Notes: generated by a model not told the origin, from the letters alone. 64,000 nucleotides of DNA from Meconema thalassinum (GCA_946902985.2 OX336393.1:51953265-52017264); one strand, 5' to 3'; positions 20,093 to 31,672 are shown, counted from the stretch's first letter. Numbers and translations: made by a program.

Positions 20093-20815
20093 GGATCTGA
20101 AACCCACAATCTTCCTTCCTTTAAACTTCCTGCACGATCATAGTACAAAATATAACTTACGATTTTGAAGTCTCAAGTTCATGCAATGCCGCCAGCAGAT
20201 GCAAGCTTAACAGTTCCCTTTAAAGAATCCAAATTTGACCAAACTTAGTCACCGCCAAAAGTGGTAACAGTGTTTCCAATCGTGACAGTAGGTACCAGCT
20301 TTACGGTTAAACTTAAATAAATCGTCAGTGAATGTTACCAAATTATTTACGAACAAGCAGCCCAAGATTTGAGATGTTTTCTGTAGAATGTTTACTATTT
20401 TTATCGAGATGAGGGGAGAAGATCGAACGCAGTATCGCTGTCTACGATCTCTCGTCTGGGAGACATCCAACGTTTTAATTAGTTGCATTCTTCTAAACAA
20501 CATTCGATCCCGTCCTGATAACAGGCAGGGTGTCGACAGTGGAGGAGATATGACCGCTTTATGAATAGCCTACACATCCTGCGAGCAGTGGGAATTAAAA
20601 TCTTATCTTAATAGTCGCTTGATGTTTTGTATCTGAAGTTCACTGCTGCGCTTACTTGCTTTCAGGATAGCCTACTTTCGTTCGCTCTGTTTCTTCCCGG
20701 GCTTCCAATTTTCTCATTATTATTACCAGGGGTAGGATTTATATGTAATAAAAAGTGCCAAAATATATGTACAGTACATATGCAGCGTGTTTCAAAATTC
20801 CCATTACAAACTTTG
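20093..20815. other. no recognised gene
   Basis: Unclassified; ORFs 20,249-20,503 (minus) and 20,627-20,827 (plus) lack motifs. Confidence 0.45.
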
Positions 20816-21196
20816 AATGAAAAGTGAGAGAAAGAAAAGAGACAGAGAGAAAGAAAGAGAAAAGAGAAAGGACAGAAAGAGAACGATAAAAGACAGAGAG
20901 AAAGAAAGAGCAGAGAAAGAGAAGAGAGAAAGAATGTATGGAAAAAAGAGAGAATATGAGAAAAGGGGAAAAAGAAAGAAGAGAGTGAATGAGAGTAAAA
21001 ATGAAAAGTGAGAGAAAGAAAAGAGGAGAGAAATGAGAGACAGATAAAAAGAGTGAGAAAGGTGAGAGAGAAAGGAAGACAAAACGAGAGAGAAAATACA
21101 GGGAAAGGAAAGAGACGGAGAGAGAGAAAGACACAAGGAGAAAAAGAAAGAACGGAGAAAAGTTGAGAGAAAATGAAAATACAGAGAAAGAGGGGG

Positions 21197-21248
<52 letters not shown>

Positions 21249-21262
21249 AAGGAGAGTGAGAA
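20816..21262. repeat. polypurine tract 1 (GAAA/GAGA-rich)
   Basis: Almost uninterrupted purine strand for about 440 bp, with block AAAAGTGAGAGAAAGAAAAG at 20,819 and again at 21,004, GACAAAACGAGAGAGAAAA, and (GA)n at 21,197-21,243. The long Ser/Phe/Leu ORFs opposite are artefacts. Confidence 0.95.
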
Positions 21263-21879
21263 AGAACATTTGGCAGTTAGTTATGAATTTACCAACAGGA
21301 GCCTTCCTAAACCCGCTGCTAATAAATAAAGTACAGGGTGATGGAAATGAAAACAAATCATATAATATACATTCCTCAAGTTAGGCACACTTCCCCCCCC
21401 CCCCCCCCCCCCCCCTTGGTGAGTACTGAAGTCCAACCCTACTTGCTCAATTTTTGTCTTCTAACCTCGATGAGATGACGTATAGGGCCTTCCATGACCT
21501 TTACGCTCTTCCCAATACATTCATTCCCCTAGGGGTTACAACTCTTCCTTTTTCCTTCTTCCAAATAATTGAATGTCGGGGGGCGTATTGCCTTTAAAAT
21601 AGTTGCCATTACGAATGCGAGAAGTCTCCCTTGGTGGATATTACAGGTTGTTTAGTACTACTTGAGGAAAGGACTCGCCTAGAACGTGGCGAGTCTTGGT
21701 GCCGTTGATATTCGAGCCTGGTGCTGATGCAATCGGCACCACTGCGATCACATTTCATGACGTATTTCACCGCAAGACGCAAACACCTTTTCATCCGCTT
21801 CAAGTTGCCTGGACCTAAAATAGAAAATGTTTCATCAGAGTAACCAAGGTCTACAAGAAGATCTCTGAGGTCTAGGAGC
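21263..21879. other. no recognised gene; poly(C) run
   Basis: Poly(C) of about 24 at 21,392-21,415. The minus ORF 21,609-21,929 (106 codons, NRLKIPALVLLDLRDLLVDL) is not recognised and overlaps repeat P2 at its start, so it is doubtful. Confidence 0.4.
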
Positions 21880-22505
21880 ACTAGGGCTGGGATTTTCAAT
21901 CGATTCATTTCAGCTATCGAGTAATCCATTAATCAAAGCAGAAAAATATATTAATTGCTACAAAACTATTAATCTCTTGTGCGTTTAACCTTTTATAGGT
22001 TAGTGGTCTATATGTTAACCACCTGCTATATTGTCAAAGATACTGATGGTTGAATCTCTTGAATTTCTTTTGGAAGTGTTAATATTTTAGAAAAACAAAT
22101 AATATGCTTCTATCTTCTTGACCTAAGATGCTTGATGAAATTTAACTATATTTACAGAAACAATTGAAATTAAAACGTAAAAATAAAATATGATGAAAAT
22201 AAATATTCTTGTCAAAATTATATTCTTATAATCTTATAAAATTACAATTACATTGAGTAAGCTCTTACAATTGAAAATGTAAATAAGTTTACAAAATTAG
22301 AAAGATAAATATAAAATAAAATTTCTACATTAAAATTAGGATAAAATAATTAAATAAAAATAAAATATATTAATAATAGTATTGCCCTGTAAAGGGTTAA
22401 TCAGTAAATGGGTTGGTCGAATATTTGATTGTTCTGTCGATTAATCGATGTACTACGCTCTCACAGAAGTAAAACAGACATTTAATTAATTAATATATAT
22501 TGTAT
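21880..22505 (+). repeat. repeat P2 interrupted by TTAA element M1
   Basis: GCACTAGGGCTGGGATTTTC, CAATCGATTCATTTCAG, then M1, then TTGGTCGAATATTTGATTGT, TCGATTAATCGATG and TACGCTCTCACAGAAGTAAA, matching P1's order. TAGGGCTGGG suggests a hAT-like end. Confidence 0.7.
21989..22396 (+). mobile_element. TTAA-flanked element M1 (piggyBac-type)
   Basis: CCTTTTATAGGTTAGTGG.. to ..GCCCTGTAAAGGG, ends inversely related, with TTAA at 21,985-21,988 and 22,397-22,400. The interior is AT-rich and non-coding. TTAA duplication with CCC(T)TTTATAGG ends is the piggyBac pattern. Confidence 0.82.
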
Positions 22506-22812
22506 AATATATTATTAAATAATGTACCTTCTTTGTGAAAACTAGACTCAAATAAAGAAAAACAAAAATGTTCCTGTCCCAAATTATAAACATTGAATAA
22601 GAATTTGAAATCTTTGCTGAAAACTCTGTTTTCTTCTTTCGAAAGCCTTCCCAATGTGATTGATGTTTGTCACTGACTCTTATTTGGTTATTGTTAACAT
22701 AAACGAGGAAGGACCCTTTGTATATTTAGGTATAAAGTAACTCGCATAGATTTCTATTCATCATTCCGAAAATAAGCGATGACCTCTCATTTAATCTTCT
22801 TTTCTTATCTTG
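22506..22812. other. no recognised gene
   Basis: AT-rich, no repeat partner seen. Confidence 0.45.
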
Positions 22813-23785
22813 TGCCCCCCAGGGGCTCACATCTTGAGGGACGTGGGTTGTAGACCACTGGACCCCAGTCAAGTTCGGCATTGCTTCCACTTACTTGCGC
22901 CGGGTTCTTCTCCGTCTTCTTTCCTGTCGACCTCTCTTGGTCAACTCTTGTTCTCTTCCGACCCCGATGGTATTCGGGTATCCGAGGCCTAGGCAGTCTC
23001 TTCCATTCCCGCCTTCATTGGCCCTTCTCTCATCTTTCCTGACCCCTCATTCTTCTAGGGATCAGCCTTCCTTTTCTTTTCATTATATTTCATTTTCTCT
23101 TTAAGATTCCCGCCCCGTTTTTATGAATTGGCTCCCCATATCTCTAAATTACATTTTGTGAGTTTTTTTTAAATCTCAACCACATTTTGTAAGTATTTTC
23201 AATCTACATTGACTTTTGTAAGTATTATCGATCTAAACTCTATTTTGTAAGTGCAATATTTTGAATCGCGGGCTTCCACATATTGTGAGTATTTTGAATC
23301 TAAATTACACTTTGTAAGTATTTTCAATTTCAACTGCATTTTGTAAGTATTTTGAATTTCAACTGCATTTTTTGAGTATTTTGAATCTGGTAAGGCATTT
23401 TCAATCATTTTCAATTTCAGTGCATTTTGTAAGTACAGTATCATAAATTTCAATTGCATTTTGTTATTTCAAAATTTACATTTTATTTTGTAAGTATTTT
23501 GAACCTAAACTGCATTTTGTGCGTATATTTCAATCTAAATTCATTTTGTGAGTATTTTCCTTCTAAATTACCTTGTGTGAGTATTACCACTCTACATTTT
23601 GTGAGTCGTTTCAATCTGAGTTCCATTTTGTAAGTGTTTTCAGTCTAACTTACTTTTCGTTATGGTTTCCTTCATTGTCATTTTTGCTATCACCCAGATC
23701 ATTGGGCCGATAGCCTAGATGTTAGGCCCCTTAAAATTTCAATTATCATCATCACCATCATCATCATCATCATCTTCATCACCTT
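22813..23785 (+). repeat. repeat E3, full length
   Basis: Head (CCCCCCAGGGGCTCACATCT to CCCGTTTTTATGAATTGG), array at 23,150-23,660 with about 29-bp units in which I count 13 GTRAGT hexamers, linker CATTTTTGCTATCACCCAG, hairpin tail GGGCCGATAGCC..GTTAGGCCCC, and an ATC-rich end. Possible short TSD (CTTGT). Confidence 0.93.
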
Positions 23786-24094
23786 GTCCATTCACTGCAG
23801 GTGCGACATGGCAACCCTGCCCTTGATGATCTGTACAGCAGTGGGTGTCGGAACACGACAATCTGTTGTTGTCATTAAAGAATAACGATCCCAAAGGCGA
23901 CATCGCTCGTCAAACAGTTTAACGACAGCCCGTATTAGTAGTCGCTCAAAAGAACAGAGTCGGAACGATATTTGAAATGGTTCAATGAAATCCATGCACA
24001 ATCTGTATTGACGCGTTTCTTGAATGTACCGTGTGTTTCAAAACCATGACACTACTGTGTGTTCTTTAGGCACACGTCTTATCTGAATCTGAAA
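23786..24094. other. no recognised gene
   Basis: The minus ORF 23,792-24,001 has no recognised motif. Confidence 0.4.
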
Positions 24095-24345
24095 TCACTC
24101 CAGGGTCTCACAGCTGGTGGGTTGGTGATCACAGGGCCCCGCATTGCTCCCACCTGTGCCGGACGCTGTCTCATCTTCCCTGTCTACCTACCTTGGTCGA
24201 CTCTTGTTCTCTTCCGGCCTCGATGATGCTACGATGTCTGAGGATGTGAATGTCTTTCGTTTTGCACCTTAATTGGCTTACGTTTCTTTCTAGGCACCAT
24301 AATTTTTGAGGGGTCATACCTCCTGTCTTTTTAGGTAACATATGA
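24095..24345 (+). repeat. repeat E4, diverged head only
   Basis: CTCCAGGGTCTCACAGCTGG, TGGGTTGGTGATCACAGGGC, CCTTGGTCGACTCTTGTTCT and CTTCCGGCCTCGATGATGCT parallel the E head; array and tail are missing. Confidence 0.7.
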
Positions 24346-24744
24346 ATACTTTATGCCATACGAAATATTGTTATATATTAGAAAGCTAACTATTGCAATG
24401 GGCACCATGTTTCCACTTCCGGAAAATTTCGACATATATCCACGTTTCACAACATCCCCCAAACCCCAAAACCACCGTCAGTTCAAAAGTGTATGTATAA
24501 TTTATGTATATATTGTATATCACTTTCTTGTGGACAGGATAACTACCGCAATTTTGCACCAATCACTTTGAATGTTTTACATAATATGTATCCCTTTAAA
24601 ATCTCGGTCGAGTTCGTTAATGGGCAATATCGGACGAAGGGGGGGGGGGGGGGGGGGGGGTGAAAATGGAGAGCTTTTTTAAAAAATGTATCCTACCAGT
24701 TGTTAGAGGCACTAAAGCAGGCAGGGTGTGTGTAGCCCCGCCAC
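24346..24744. other. no recognised gene; long poly(G) run
   Basis: Poly(G) of about 22 at 24,639-24,660, otherwise AT-rich. Confidence 0.5.
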
Positions 24745-25058
24745 TTATGGTCCATCATGGATAGTGCTACACCCTCAAGGGCTTGCGGCTGGTGATCTCG
24801 GCACTTGGCGACCCAGAGGGATTCCGGAACTGGGTCTGTTTTTTTCCTTTATCCACTGACGTTGAGGAGGGGGCGGGGGGCTCATCTCCTTCCCCCTCTC
24901 CCCCTTTTCATGCCCCTACTTCCTTTAAGTCCCCCTAATCCTCTAGGCTTAAAGACATCTGTATTGCTTATCTTTTATTTCCCTTATTCCTTATTTTCTT
25001 TTAATGTCTTCCTCATGTAAGCTGGCCCCGTCGTTGGGGGGGGGGGGGGGGGGTAGCA
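24745..25058 (+). repeat. E-related head (family E')
   Basis: ACACCCTCAAGGGCTTGCGG, CTGGTGATCTCGGCACTTGG, CGACCCAGAGGGATTCCGG and a C/T-rich stretch follow the E head layout with different sequence. Ends near a second poly(G) run at 25,037-25,053. Confidence 0.5.
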
Positions 25059-25385
25059 CGCCTGCCGCAGGCCCTGGGTTTGATGCCCAGCTTCATCAGG
25101 GATATTAGGATCTGACGTGAGGGATGACACGGGCGCACTCAGTGTCGTGAGACAGAACTGACAAGAGGTGGGTTCGATTCTCACTAGAGCTGTAATAAAG
25201 CTGGTTTGATTTTTATTGTTTACCACTTTCACGCCACGCAAATGCTAGGATGGTTAATAACTTACGACCACGAGCGCGTCCTTCCAAATGCTTGCCTCAG
25301 TTTCAAACACACACACATCACACAAGTTTATCAGACTTAATTGTACACTCACCTAAGTACAGGGGCTACATGAACACGATGGATT
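25059..25385 (+). repeat. SINE D3, diverged
   Basis: Head with GCACGCCTGCCGCAGGCCCT and GGTTTGATGCCCAGC, a second B-box-like GGTGGGTTCGATTCTCAC, ACGCAAATGCTAGGATGG, ACCACGAGCGCGTCCTTCC, and tail X (ACCTAAGTACAGGGGCTACA). Confidence 0.65.
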
Positions 25386-25807
25386 AGCAGCAGCAACAAT
25401 AACATCAAAAGGCAATGATCTGATTTGCAGGATTTCCCCGTCATAAAAGTTCCGTACAACATAAAATTGTAGCACATTTCTAGTGATCTTCCTGGGGACA
25501 ATATTGTAGTATTGCCACGGGAACAGGAAGTTCGTCATCTCATTGCTCATTCATTCTTCCTGTGTGTTGCGGTGAACTACTGAACACATTCTGCTTCTTA
25601 CAACTAAGCAGGAACACCCAAGTGTGTCTCAACGCCAAACGGTGGCCTGGCAATTTCCTTCTTAAGCGCAGTCATTTATTTCAGGCACTAGGAAATGAAT
25701 TGTAACTGAGCACATTGTGTTGAAAGACTACATTGAAAAATGGCGTCTCATATTGCAATATTCCTTAAAATAATCAACATTTTATTGTGGTTCTCAAATG
25801 TTGTATA
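25386..25807. other. no recognised gene
   Basis: No motif; AT-rich near the mariner boundary. Confidence 0.45.
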
Positions 25808-26441
25808 TATACAGAGTCCAGTTTGTATGTATCGGAGACCCTCGCTAGCCCGCTCAGGCACTTTGCCGTTTAGCGGCGCTGGTACGGCATTGAGTCATTG
25901 AGTATAGGAATTTGTACTCAAATTTGTACTTCAATGAGATCCTTGACCATTTTTTTTTTTGACGAACTGACTTACGGAGAGCGATTGTCAACTTATTTTC
26001 AACAATATTCTGCCACTGCTCACAATGACAAAGCATCCATGACAGAATTGCGTCGCATTTTTGGTACTAGGATTATAAGTCGGAACGTGTGGCCCCCGCG
26101 AAGCCCAGACTTATCACCATGTGACTTTTATTTGTGGGGGACGCATAAAAAATAGTGTATGCGAGAAACTCTCACACTATAAATGAGCTTAAAGACTATA
26201 TTACAGCTGAAATACAGACAATCGGTGCTGAGGAACTTCAGAGAGTAAATGCCAGGTTCATAAAAAGGTGCCTGCGATGTGTAGCAGTGAATGGCGAACA
26301 TTTTCTGCACCAGCTGTGAACTATGTAAGTAGAAAGTCCTTTACTCAATGACTCAGTGCCGCGCGGGCGCCACATAACGGCAAAGTGCGTGGCGGGAGAC
26401 AGGGAGGGTCTCCGATACATACAAACTGGACTCTTTGTATA
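25808..26441 (+). mobile_element. mariner-type element, internally deleted, ~105-bp inverted ends
   Basis: The left arm TATACAGAGTCCAGTTTGTA..TCGGAGACCCTC runs through CACTTTGCCGTT and GAGTCATTGAGTA; the right arm is its inverse complement up to 26,441. TA-rich flanks fit a TA target. The interior holds the last third of a transposase. Confidence 0.85.
25957..26325 (+). pseudogene. mariner-type transposase C-terminal fragment
   Basis: Reads YFQQYSATAHNDKASMTEL, RRIFGTRIISRNVWPPRSPD and LSPCDFYLWG, then a stop after GTHKK and, in the shifted frame, VYARNSHTINELKDYI..AEIQTIGAEELQRVN..RFIKRCLRCVAVNGEHFLHQL. The 'Q.DGATAH...M..L...F..R.IS...WPPRSPDL.P.DF.LWG' block is the DDE region with the second catalytic Asp (in QQYSATAH it is replaced: 'QQDGA' became 'QQYSA') and the third acidic position around PDLSPCDF. 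N-terminal HTH and first Asp are deleted; inactive. Confidence 0.82.
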
Positions 26442-26482
26442 TATTATTTTCAATTATTTTAAGCTTTATTATTATAACTTCT

Positions 26483-27271
26483 GCCTATCGTACAGTGTCT
26501 GGACCGGCAGTGCTAGTAATAGCTGGGGCGATACCCATTTACATCCTGGCCAAGGAAAGGCGCCGTATATACTTGCGCAAAGAAGAACATTCTAAGATAC
26601 GCGTGAAGAGGGAGGAAAGAGACAGATCTCTTCTGGAATGGCAGGAAGAATGGGAACGTGAACATCGTGGCAGGTGGACCGCTAGGCTCATCAACCAACT
26701 GAAGCCATGGTTGTCGAGAGAACATGGTGCGGTTAATTATTACATTACCATGTTTCTCTCTGGCCATGGTTATTATGAAGCATACCGCCATCGAATGGGA
26801 ATTTCACCTAGTTCACGGTCTCGTTATTGTGATGATCAGTGGGATGACGTTCAGCACACGTTCTTTGCATGCGTGAGGTGGAGAAATCTTCGATGGCTTC
26901 TGGAGACAAAAGTTGGAATCATTACACCAGACAATGTGGTGGATAAAATGCTCAGCAGCAGAGAAAGTTGGGCACAGATTGCTGTCTACATCTCTGAGCT
27001 GCTGAAAACATAAAAGAGGAGGAACCGAGAAGAATGGTTGCTGAAGACAGTGAAGATGATGGTGAGTAATTTCATTATCACCACGTTAAATGGAATTGAC
27101 TGAGACCTCTGGTCGTAACAGTGGCTCCACCCTGAAGTAAGGCTGAACAGGCAGTTCCGGGGTGGCCATAAGCCAAGTATAGGGTTTGCGGGTTTTAGTA
27201 GGTAAGAATCCTGCACAGTTGTAAGTCCGGATGATTGCAATCTGTCTTTTGAAGATTTCCCCACGGGTTCC

Positions 27272-27308
<37 letters not shown>
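26483..27308 (+). pseudogene. R1-like LINE, 5' truncated 3' end with poly(A)
   Basis: The longest plausible coding remnant in the window: an open frame to TAA 27,011-27,013 reading SAYRTVSGPAVLVIAGAIPI, YILAKERRRIY, REHRGRWTARLINQLKPWL, AVNYYITMFLSGHGYYEAYR, HRMGISPSSRSRYC and DDQWDDVQHTFFACVRW. This is the C-terminal part of R1/TRAS-clade ORF2: 'GRWT..LI....W..R.HG..N...TQ.L.GHG.F..YL.R' plus the zinc motif C-x2-C..H..C, whose first Cys is here Ser/Arg. RT and endonuclease domains are missing. The 3' UTR ends in about 29 A residues (27,276-27,307). The ORF upstream of SAYR is non-LINE sequence. Confidence 0.8.
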
Positions 27309-27310
<2 letters not shown>

Positions 27311-27519
27311 ATATATATATAATTCGTTGAGGCCATCTAGGACCACGTTAAGTCTTGCTACACTTGGCAATTTGTTTCGGCTTCCTCTGAGCCCAGAATT
27401 CCCTCATTCTCTGTGAGTGGGCCATCTCGCGCTCCGCTGTCCAGGTGGTACCTTGTCTTCTTTTCGGGTTCGATCTCGTCTCGGGTTAGCCCATTAATCA
27501 GTCTTTTTTGAGGAAGAGA

Positions 27520-27542
<23 letters not shown>
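27309..27542. repeat. short spacer with (ATT)n
   Basis: (AT)n after the poly(A), unclassified sequence, and (ATT)n at about 27,520-27,547. Confidence 0.6.
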
Positions 27543-27550
<8 letters not shown>

Positions 27551-27915
27551 GACAGTAGTGGCTACGCTGGCTAACGCGCAGCATTAGGTCATGGGGCCAA
27601 GCTCTCTGCTGACTCGGTAGACGCGTGGGTTCGAGCCCCACCGTCGGCCGTCCTTGAAATGGTTTTCCGTGGTTTCCCATTTTCAACACCAGGCAAATGC
27701 TGGGACGGTACCTTCTGACAGGCCACGGCCGCTTCCTTCCACATCCTTGCCCAGTTTCATTCACCATCATTCATTTCATCTCTCATTAACTCCTCTCATG
27801 AGGTTGGCGTCAGGAAGGGCATCCGGCCGTAAAAACCATCGCCACAAAGACTTCCATCGCATCTCATCCCCGACCCCGTTGGAAAACGGGAATAATAAGG
27901 GGTAGACATACATAC
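27543..27915 (+). repeat. SINE J1
   Basis: tRNA-like head GTGGCTACGCTGGCTAACGC..GCGTGGGTTCGAGCCCCACC, middle Y (TTGAAATGGTTTTCCGTGG, CAGGCAAATGCTGGGACGG, GGCCACGGCCGCTTCC), tail Z (GGCGTCAGGAAGGGCATCC), then CCGACCCCGTTGGAAAACGG and an (ATT)n end. Confidence 0.88.
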
Positions 27916-28276
27916 AATTATTATTATTATTATTATTATTATTTTCATTTCGAATTTTTTAAATGTTTTATATTATTTTTTATGTTTTTAATAGATTGGA
28001 CTCCATTTTATTACATTTCAGTTACAAATATTTTAATTTTTAAATTATTTTTACATTCCGTAAATTCATTTTATTCGTTTCTATATTTTATTAATGTAAT
28101 TTTATATTTAATTTTAATTTATAGACTGTTTTTCATTTTCAATTTAGTGAATATACATTAGTTCTTTAATTCTAATTTTATTTCTTTATTAGCCCTATTC
28201 ATTAATTTTAACTTTTTATTGTATTTTAAACTTCTTTATACTTTTAATTTTCCATTAATTTATTTGTTATGTTCGT
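27916..28276. other. AT-rich stretch without gene
   Basis: Strongly AT-rich (TTTTATT, AATTTTTA motifs), similar in composition to 22,200-22,390 and 49,000-49,270. Confidence 0.6.
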
Positions 28277-29365
28277 TTTTTAGCCTACTTTTCACATTTT
28301 GAAAAAATGAGGAAAAGGTAGACTTATGAGATCGATCCCGGCAAATGTGTGTGTGTGTTTGTGTCCATATCAACTCCTAAACAGCTGCAGCAATTGAAAC
28401 CAAACTTGGTATGAGTAAAGATCTATACCTGAATATATCAAATCCATATTGGAAAATGATGACAGTGATACCGCAATTGAAATTTGATCTCCATATTGGA
28501 TATCTTGGAAGGTATGCATGGGACCTATTCCAAAATTGACACACATATAGATAATAATATTCCAGTTTAATTTCCAGGAGGCCATACATGACAGTGTTGC
28601 CCAAATGACATTATACCTGCTGATAGGTCCAATTTTTAAATGCATATAACTTCTACACTATCAATTGGATTTCAATCAAATTCCGTACGTGTTATGTATA
28701 CCATAACTGACTATGCGTATTCTTAAGAGCAACCAGGGCTGCCAACTGTTAATAAATGCTGTCTCTATTTCTTACCCTAATATGTATATATCAGAAAGTA
28801 TGCAAGCCAAAAGCTCTAAACTTTCCACACGTATAGTACCTGACATTCTAGATTAATTTCTAGAAAATAATATACGTCAGTGCTGTGAAAGTGATTCTAA
28901 GCCTGCTGATATATCGAATTTTTAAATACAGTACATGTAACTTTTATACTAACAAATGGATTTCATCCAAAATTGGTACAACAATAGACCATAACATTTC
29001 AGATTATTTCTGACCAACACATGCATGACATTGTTGCCAACATGATTTTACGCGCGCTGATAAATCCAATGCCCAACTGCATGTGACGTCCATGCTATCT
29101 ATCGTACTTCAAACAAATATTGTATTCTGTACCTTAAGAGATGGAACTAAGGATATATTCAGTCACCAGGGCTGCCAACTGTAGTGCTTTATTAGGCTAC
29201 ATTATTCCAGGTATACAGTATTTCGAACTAATTAGTAATTTCGATATTACCAACTTAAATTCGTCACTATTCTAGATAGGTCCATATAGATTAATCAATG
29301 GCATGAATCTATAATTTTAAGAAAAGTAGGCTCTTTAGTTCGTCACGGAACTTCTTGGTTTTGTT
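28277..29365 (+). repeat. repeat N2, ~1.09 kb
   Basis: Begins TTTTTTAGCCTACTTTTCAC and a short (TG)n, then CATATCAACTCCTAAACAGC, and ends AAAAGTAGGCTCTTTAGTTC, GTCACGGAACTTCTTGG. AAGTAGGCT near the end inversely matches the start. Confidence 0.8.
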
Positions 29366-30204
29366 TATACTCGTAGTTTTTTAATAGTGAAAATTCTGCC
29401 TTTTCAAAAATTATAACAGTCAGTTGTCGCTTGTCTCATGATATTATCGTAGTGTATTCAGATGCTTCAGCATGTTCTGTTTCTATATTAGCCATTATTT
29501 AGTAATTACCATTCGCTGGAAACTGATCTACTAGGTTCAAGAATATGTACAGTCACGAAAACAAAATGAGTACATCCTTGGTATCGACTTTGTATAAGTC
29601 CCAACGATGCGTAGACTACACACGGATTATGCAGTAATGGTTACTGTTATTATATAAATTGCTTCAGTGCCTTCTAAGTTTGTCAGGCAGGAGGTTGATG
29701 GGATCCTCATTAAGCACCGCATTAGGTTGTCTGGTTAGAAACTTACAAACGTCGCTATGCAGTGGTATTATGATGCGTGAGGGGTTGGATACTTAGTCGT
29801 TACAATGCATACCTCGTTATCTCAGCTTTAAATGAATCTCAGACATTGATGAAATGCCACATTTGCTTTAGCCTGTGCCAATTTTGAAAAAAAAAATGCT
29901 GTAATTTGCAACAAATGCCCATATTATCAACAGAGGAAAAATATTTGACACTGAATGAGCTCTAAAAATTGGCATATTCAATTTTAAACAATATTTAAGT
30001 GATAAATAAATGAAATAATCCCTTGCACTGGTAACCAGTACCTACCACATGAAGTAAGGTCAGTTACATCTGAGGTGGGTGGTCTCTTCCACGTCATATT
30101 CACAAAGTGCTGACGCGCCGTGATTACACCCACACCTAACAGATATTTACGTCTTGAAAGTTGCAGTTCAGCGCTCGTGCTCATATCACCACCTCACATT
30201 ACTT
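29366..30204. other. no recognised gene
   Basis: About 840 bp of AT-rich single-copy sequence; no ORF with family likeness. Confidence 0.45.
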
Positions 30205-31651
30205 TCCCCCAGGAGCTCACATCTAGTAGGACGTGGTTTGGCGACCACGGGACACCAGCTGAGTTCTGCATTGCTTCCACTTGTGCCGGGCTCCTCTCTG
30301 TTATCATTCCTGTCGACCTCCCTTGGTCAACTCTCGTTCTTTTCCAACCCCGACGGTATTAGGGTACCCGAGGCCTAGGGAGTCTCTTCCTTTCCCGCTT
30401 TAATTGGCCCTTCTCTCATCTCTCCTCATGCCTTGTTCTTCTAGGGATCAGCCTTCTTTTCCGTTTCATTATAGTTCCTTTTCTCTAAGATTCACGCCCT
30501 TCTTTTAATGAAATGGTTCCCCGTGTCTCCAAATTACATTTTGTGTGTATTTTGAATATCAACCACATTTTGTAAGTATTTTAAATCTATCTTGCATTTT
30601 TTTTAAAGTATTTTTAATCTAAACTCCATATTGTCAGTACAGTATTTTGAATCGCGGGCTTCTACATATTGTGAGTATTTTGAATCTACCGTACATTTTG
30701 TAAGCATTTTCAATTTCAATTGCATTTTGTAAGTATTTTGAAATTCAATTGCACTTTGTGAGTATTTTGAATCTGAACCGGCCTTTTTCAATCTAACTTG
30801 CATTGTGTATTTTCAATTTCAATTGCAGTTTGTAAGTATTTTGAATTTCAATTCCACTTTGTGAGTATTTTTTGAATCTGAACCGGCCTTTTGCAATCTA
30901 ACTTGCATTGTGTATTTTCGATCTCAATTGCATTTTCTCAGTATTTTCAATCTCCATTACATTTTGTGAGCTGCTTCGGTGGCGTAGTCGGTAGCATGCT
31001 GAGCTTCTAAGCCGAAGATAGCGGGTTCAAACCCGGCCGAAGCCGTCGGATTTTTTAAGAGCGTTAAAAATCCCTCAGTATGCCTTCCTTCGCAGGGGAA
31101 GTAAAGCCGGCGGTCCCATGTCATAGATTTATGGCATGTTAAAGAACTTTACACTAATTGTATCTGTGTGAAGCCAAATTGGATAGGTTAAGAATGTAAA
31201 CAATGCTCTTAGGTTTCTAGGTTCGTTGCCAAGAGCCGACTGCGGTGGCGTCTGGTAGCTAAGTTCTGAACTTGGCCTAGTAGTTGTTGACGGTGGCGTT
31301 TGGCGGCAAAAGTAGAAACTGTTTGAAAAATTCTAAGTTGCAGTGCTTAAATTAAAAAACAGATACACACACTAATACATTCATCACAATTAATACCGGT
31401 CATCAGACAGATTGTACACACACCCAAAGTACACGGGGCTACATGACCGCGTTGTCGCAGCCTCTAAACTTCAGAACCACTCTACATTTTGTGAGTCGTT
31501 TCAATCTGAGTTCAATTTTGTAAGTATTTTCAGTCCCACTTAATTTTCGTTATGGTTTCCATTTCATTGTCATTTTCGCTATCACCCAGACCATTAGGGG
31601 CCGATAACCTAGATGTTAGGCCCCTTAAAACAACAATTATCATCATCATCA
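30205..31651 (+). repeat. repeat E5, full length, split by SINE A3
   Basis: Head CCCCCAGGAGCTCACATCTA, long array 30,540-30,968, SINE A3, then the last units, GGGGCCGATAACCTAGATGT hairpin and (ATC)n. Flanking TCACATTAC (30,194) and TCACATTCC (31,652) are a likely TSD. Confidence 0.92.
30969..31479 (+). repeat. SINE A3, full length
   Basis: tRNA-like head GCTTCGGTGGCGTAGTCGGT..AGCGGGTTCAAACCCGGCC: A box, B box, and acceptor-like complementary ends GGCTTCG/CGAAGCC-type. Middle as in A2; tail X ends GCGTTGTCGCAGCCTCTAAA. Confidence 0.93.
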
Positions 31652-31672
31652 TCACATTCCTTCACCTCTAGG

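Noticed and set aside
20739..21356. Long Ser/Phe/Leu-rich ORFs (110-205 codons) opposite polypurine tract 1, and the 200-290-codon ORFs at 47,549-48,524
   Set aside because: They are the translation of a homopyrimidine strand with few possible stops; no non-repeat residues, no motifs.
25898..27013. A single gene joining the mariner fragment and the downstream 192-codon ORF
   Set aside because: The first is DDE-type transposase between inverted ends; the second is an R1-like LINE C-terminus beginning beyond the element's right end. They are unrelated.
27276..27310. Poly(A) followed by (AT)n as a promoter or terminator
   Set aside because: Position and orientation fit the 3' poly(A) tail of the R1-like LINE.
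30969..31045. tRNA-like cloverleaf heads (A and B boxes) as tRNA genes
   Set aside because: Each is the 5' head of a SINE with a conserved non-tRNA body; stems are imperfect and copies are dispersed with TSDs.
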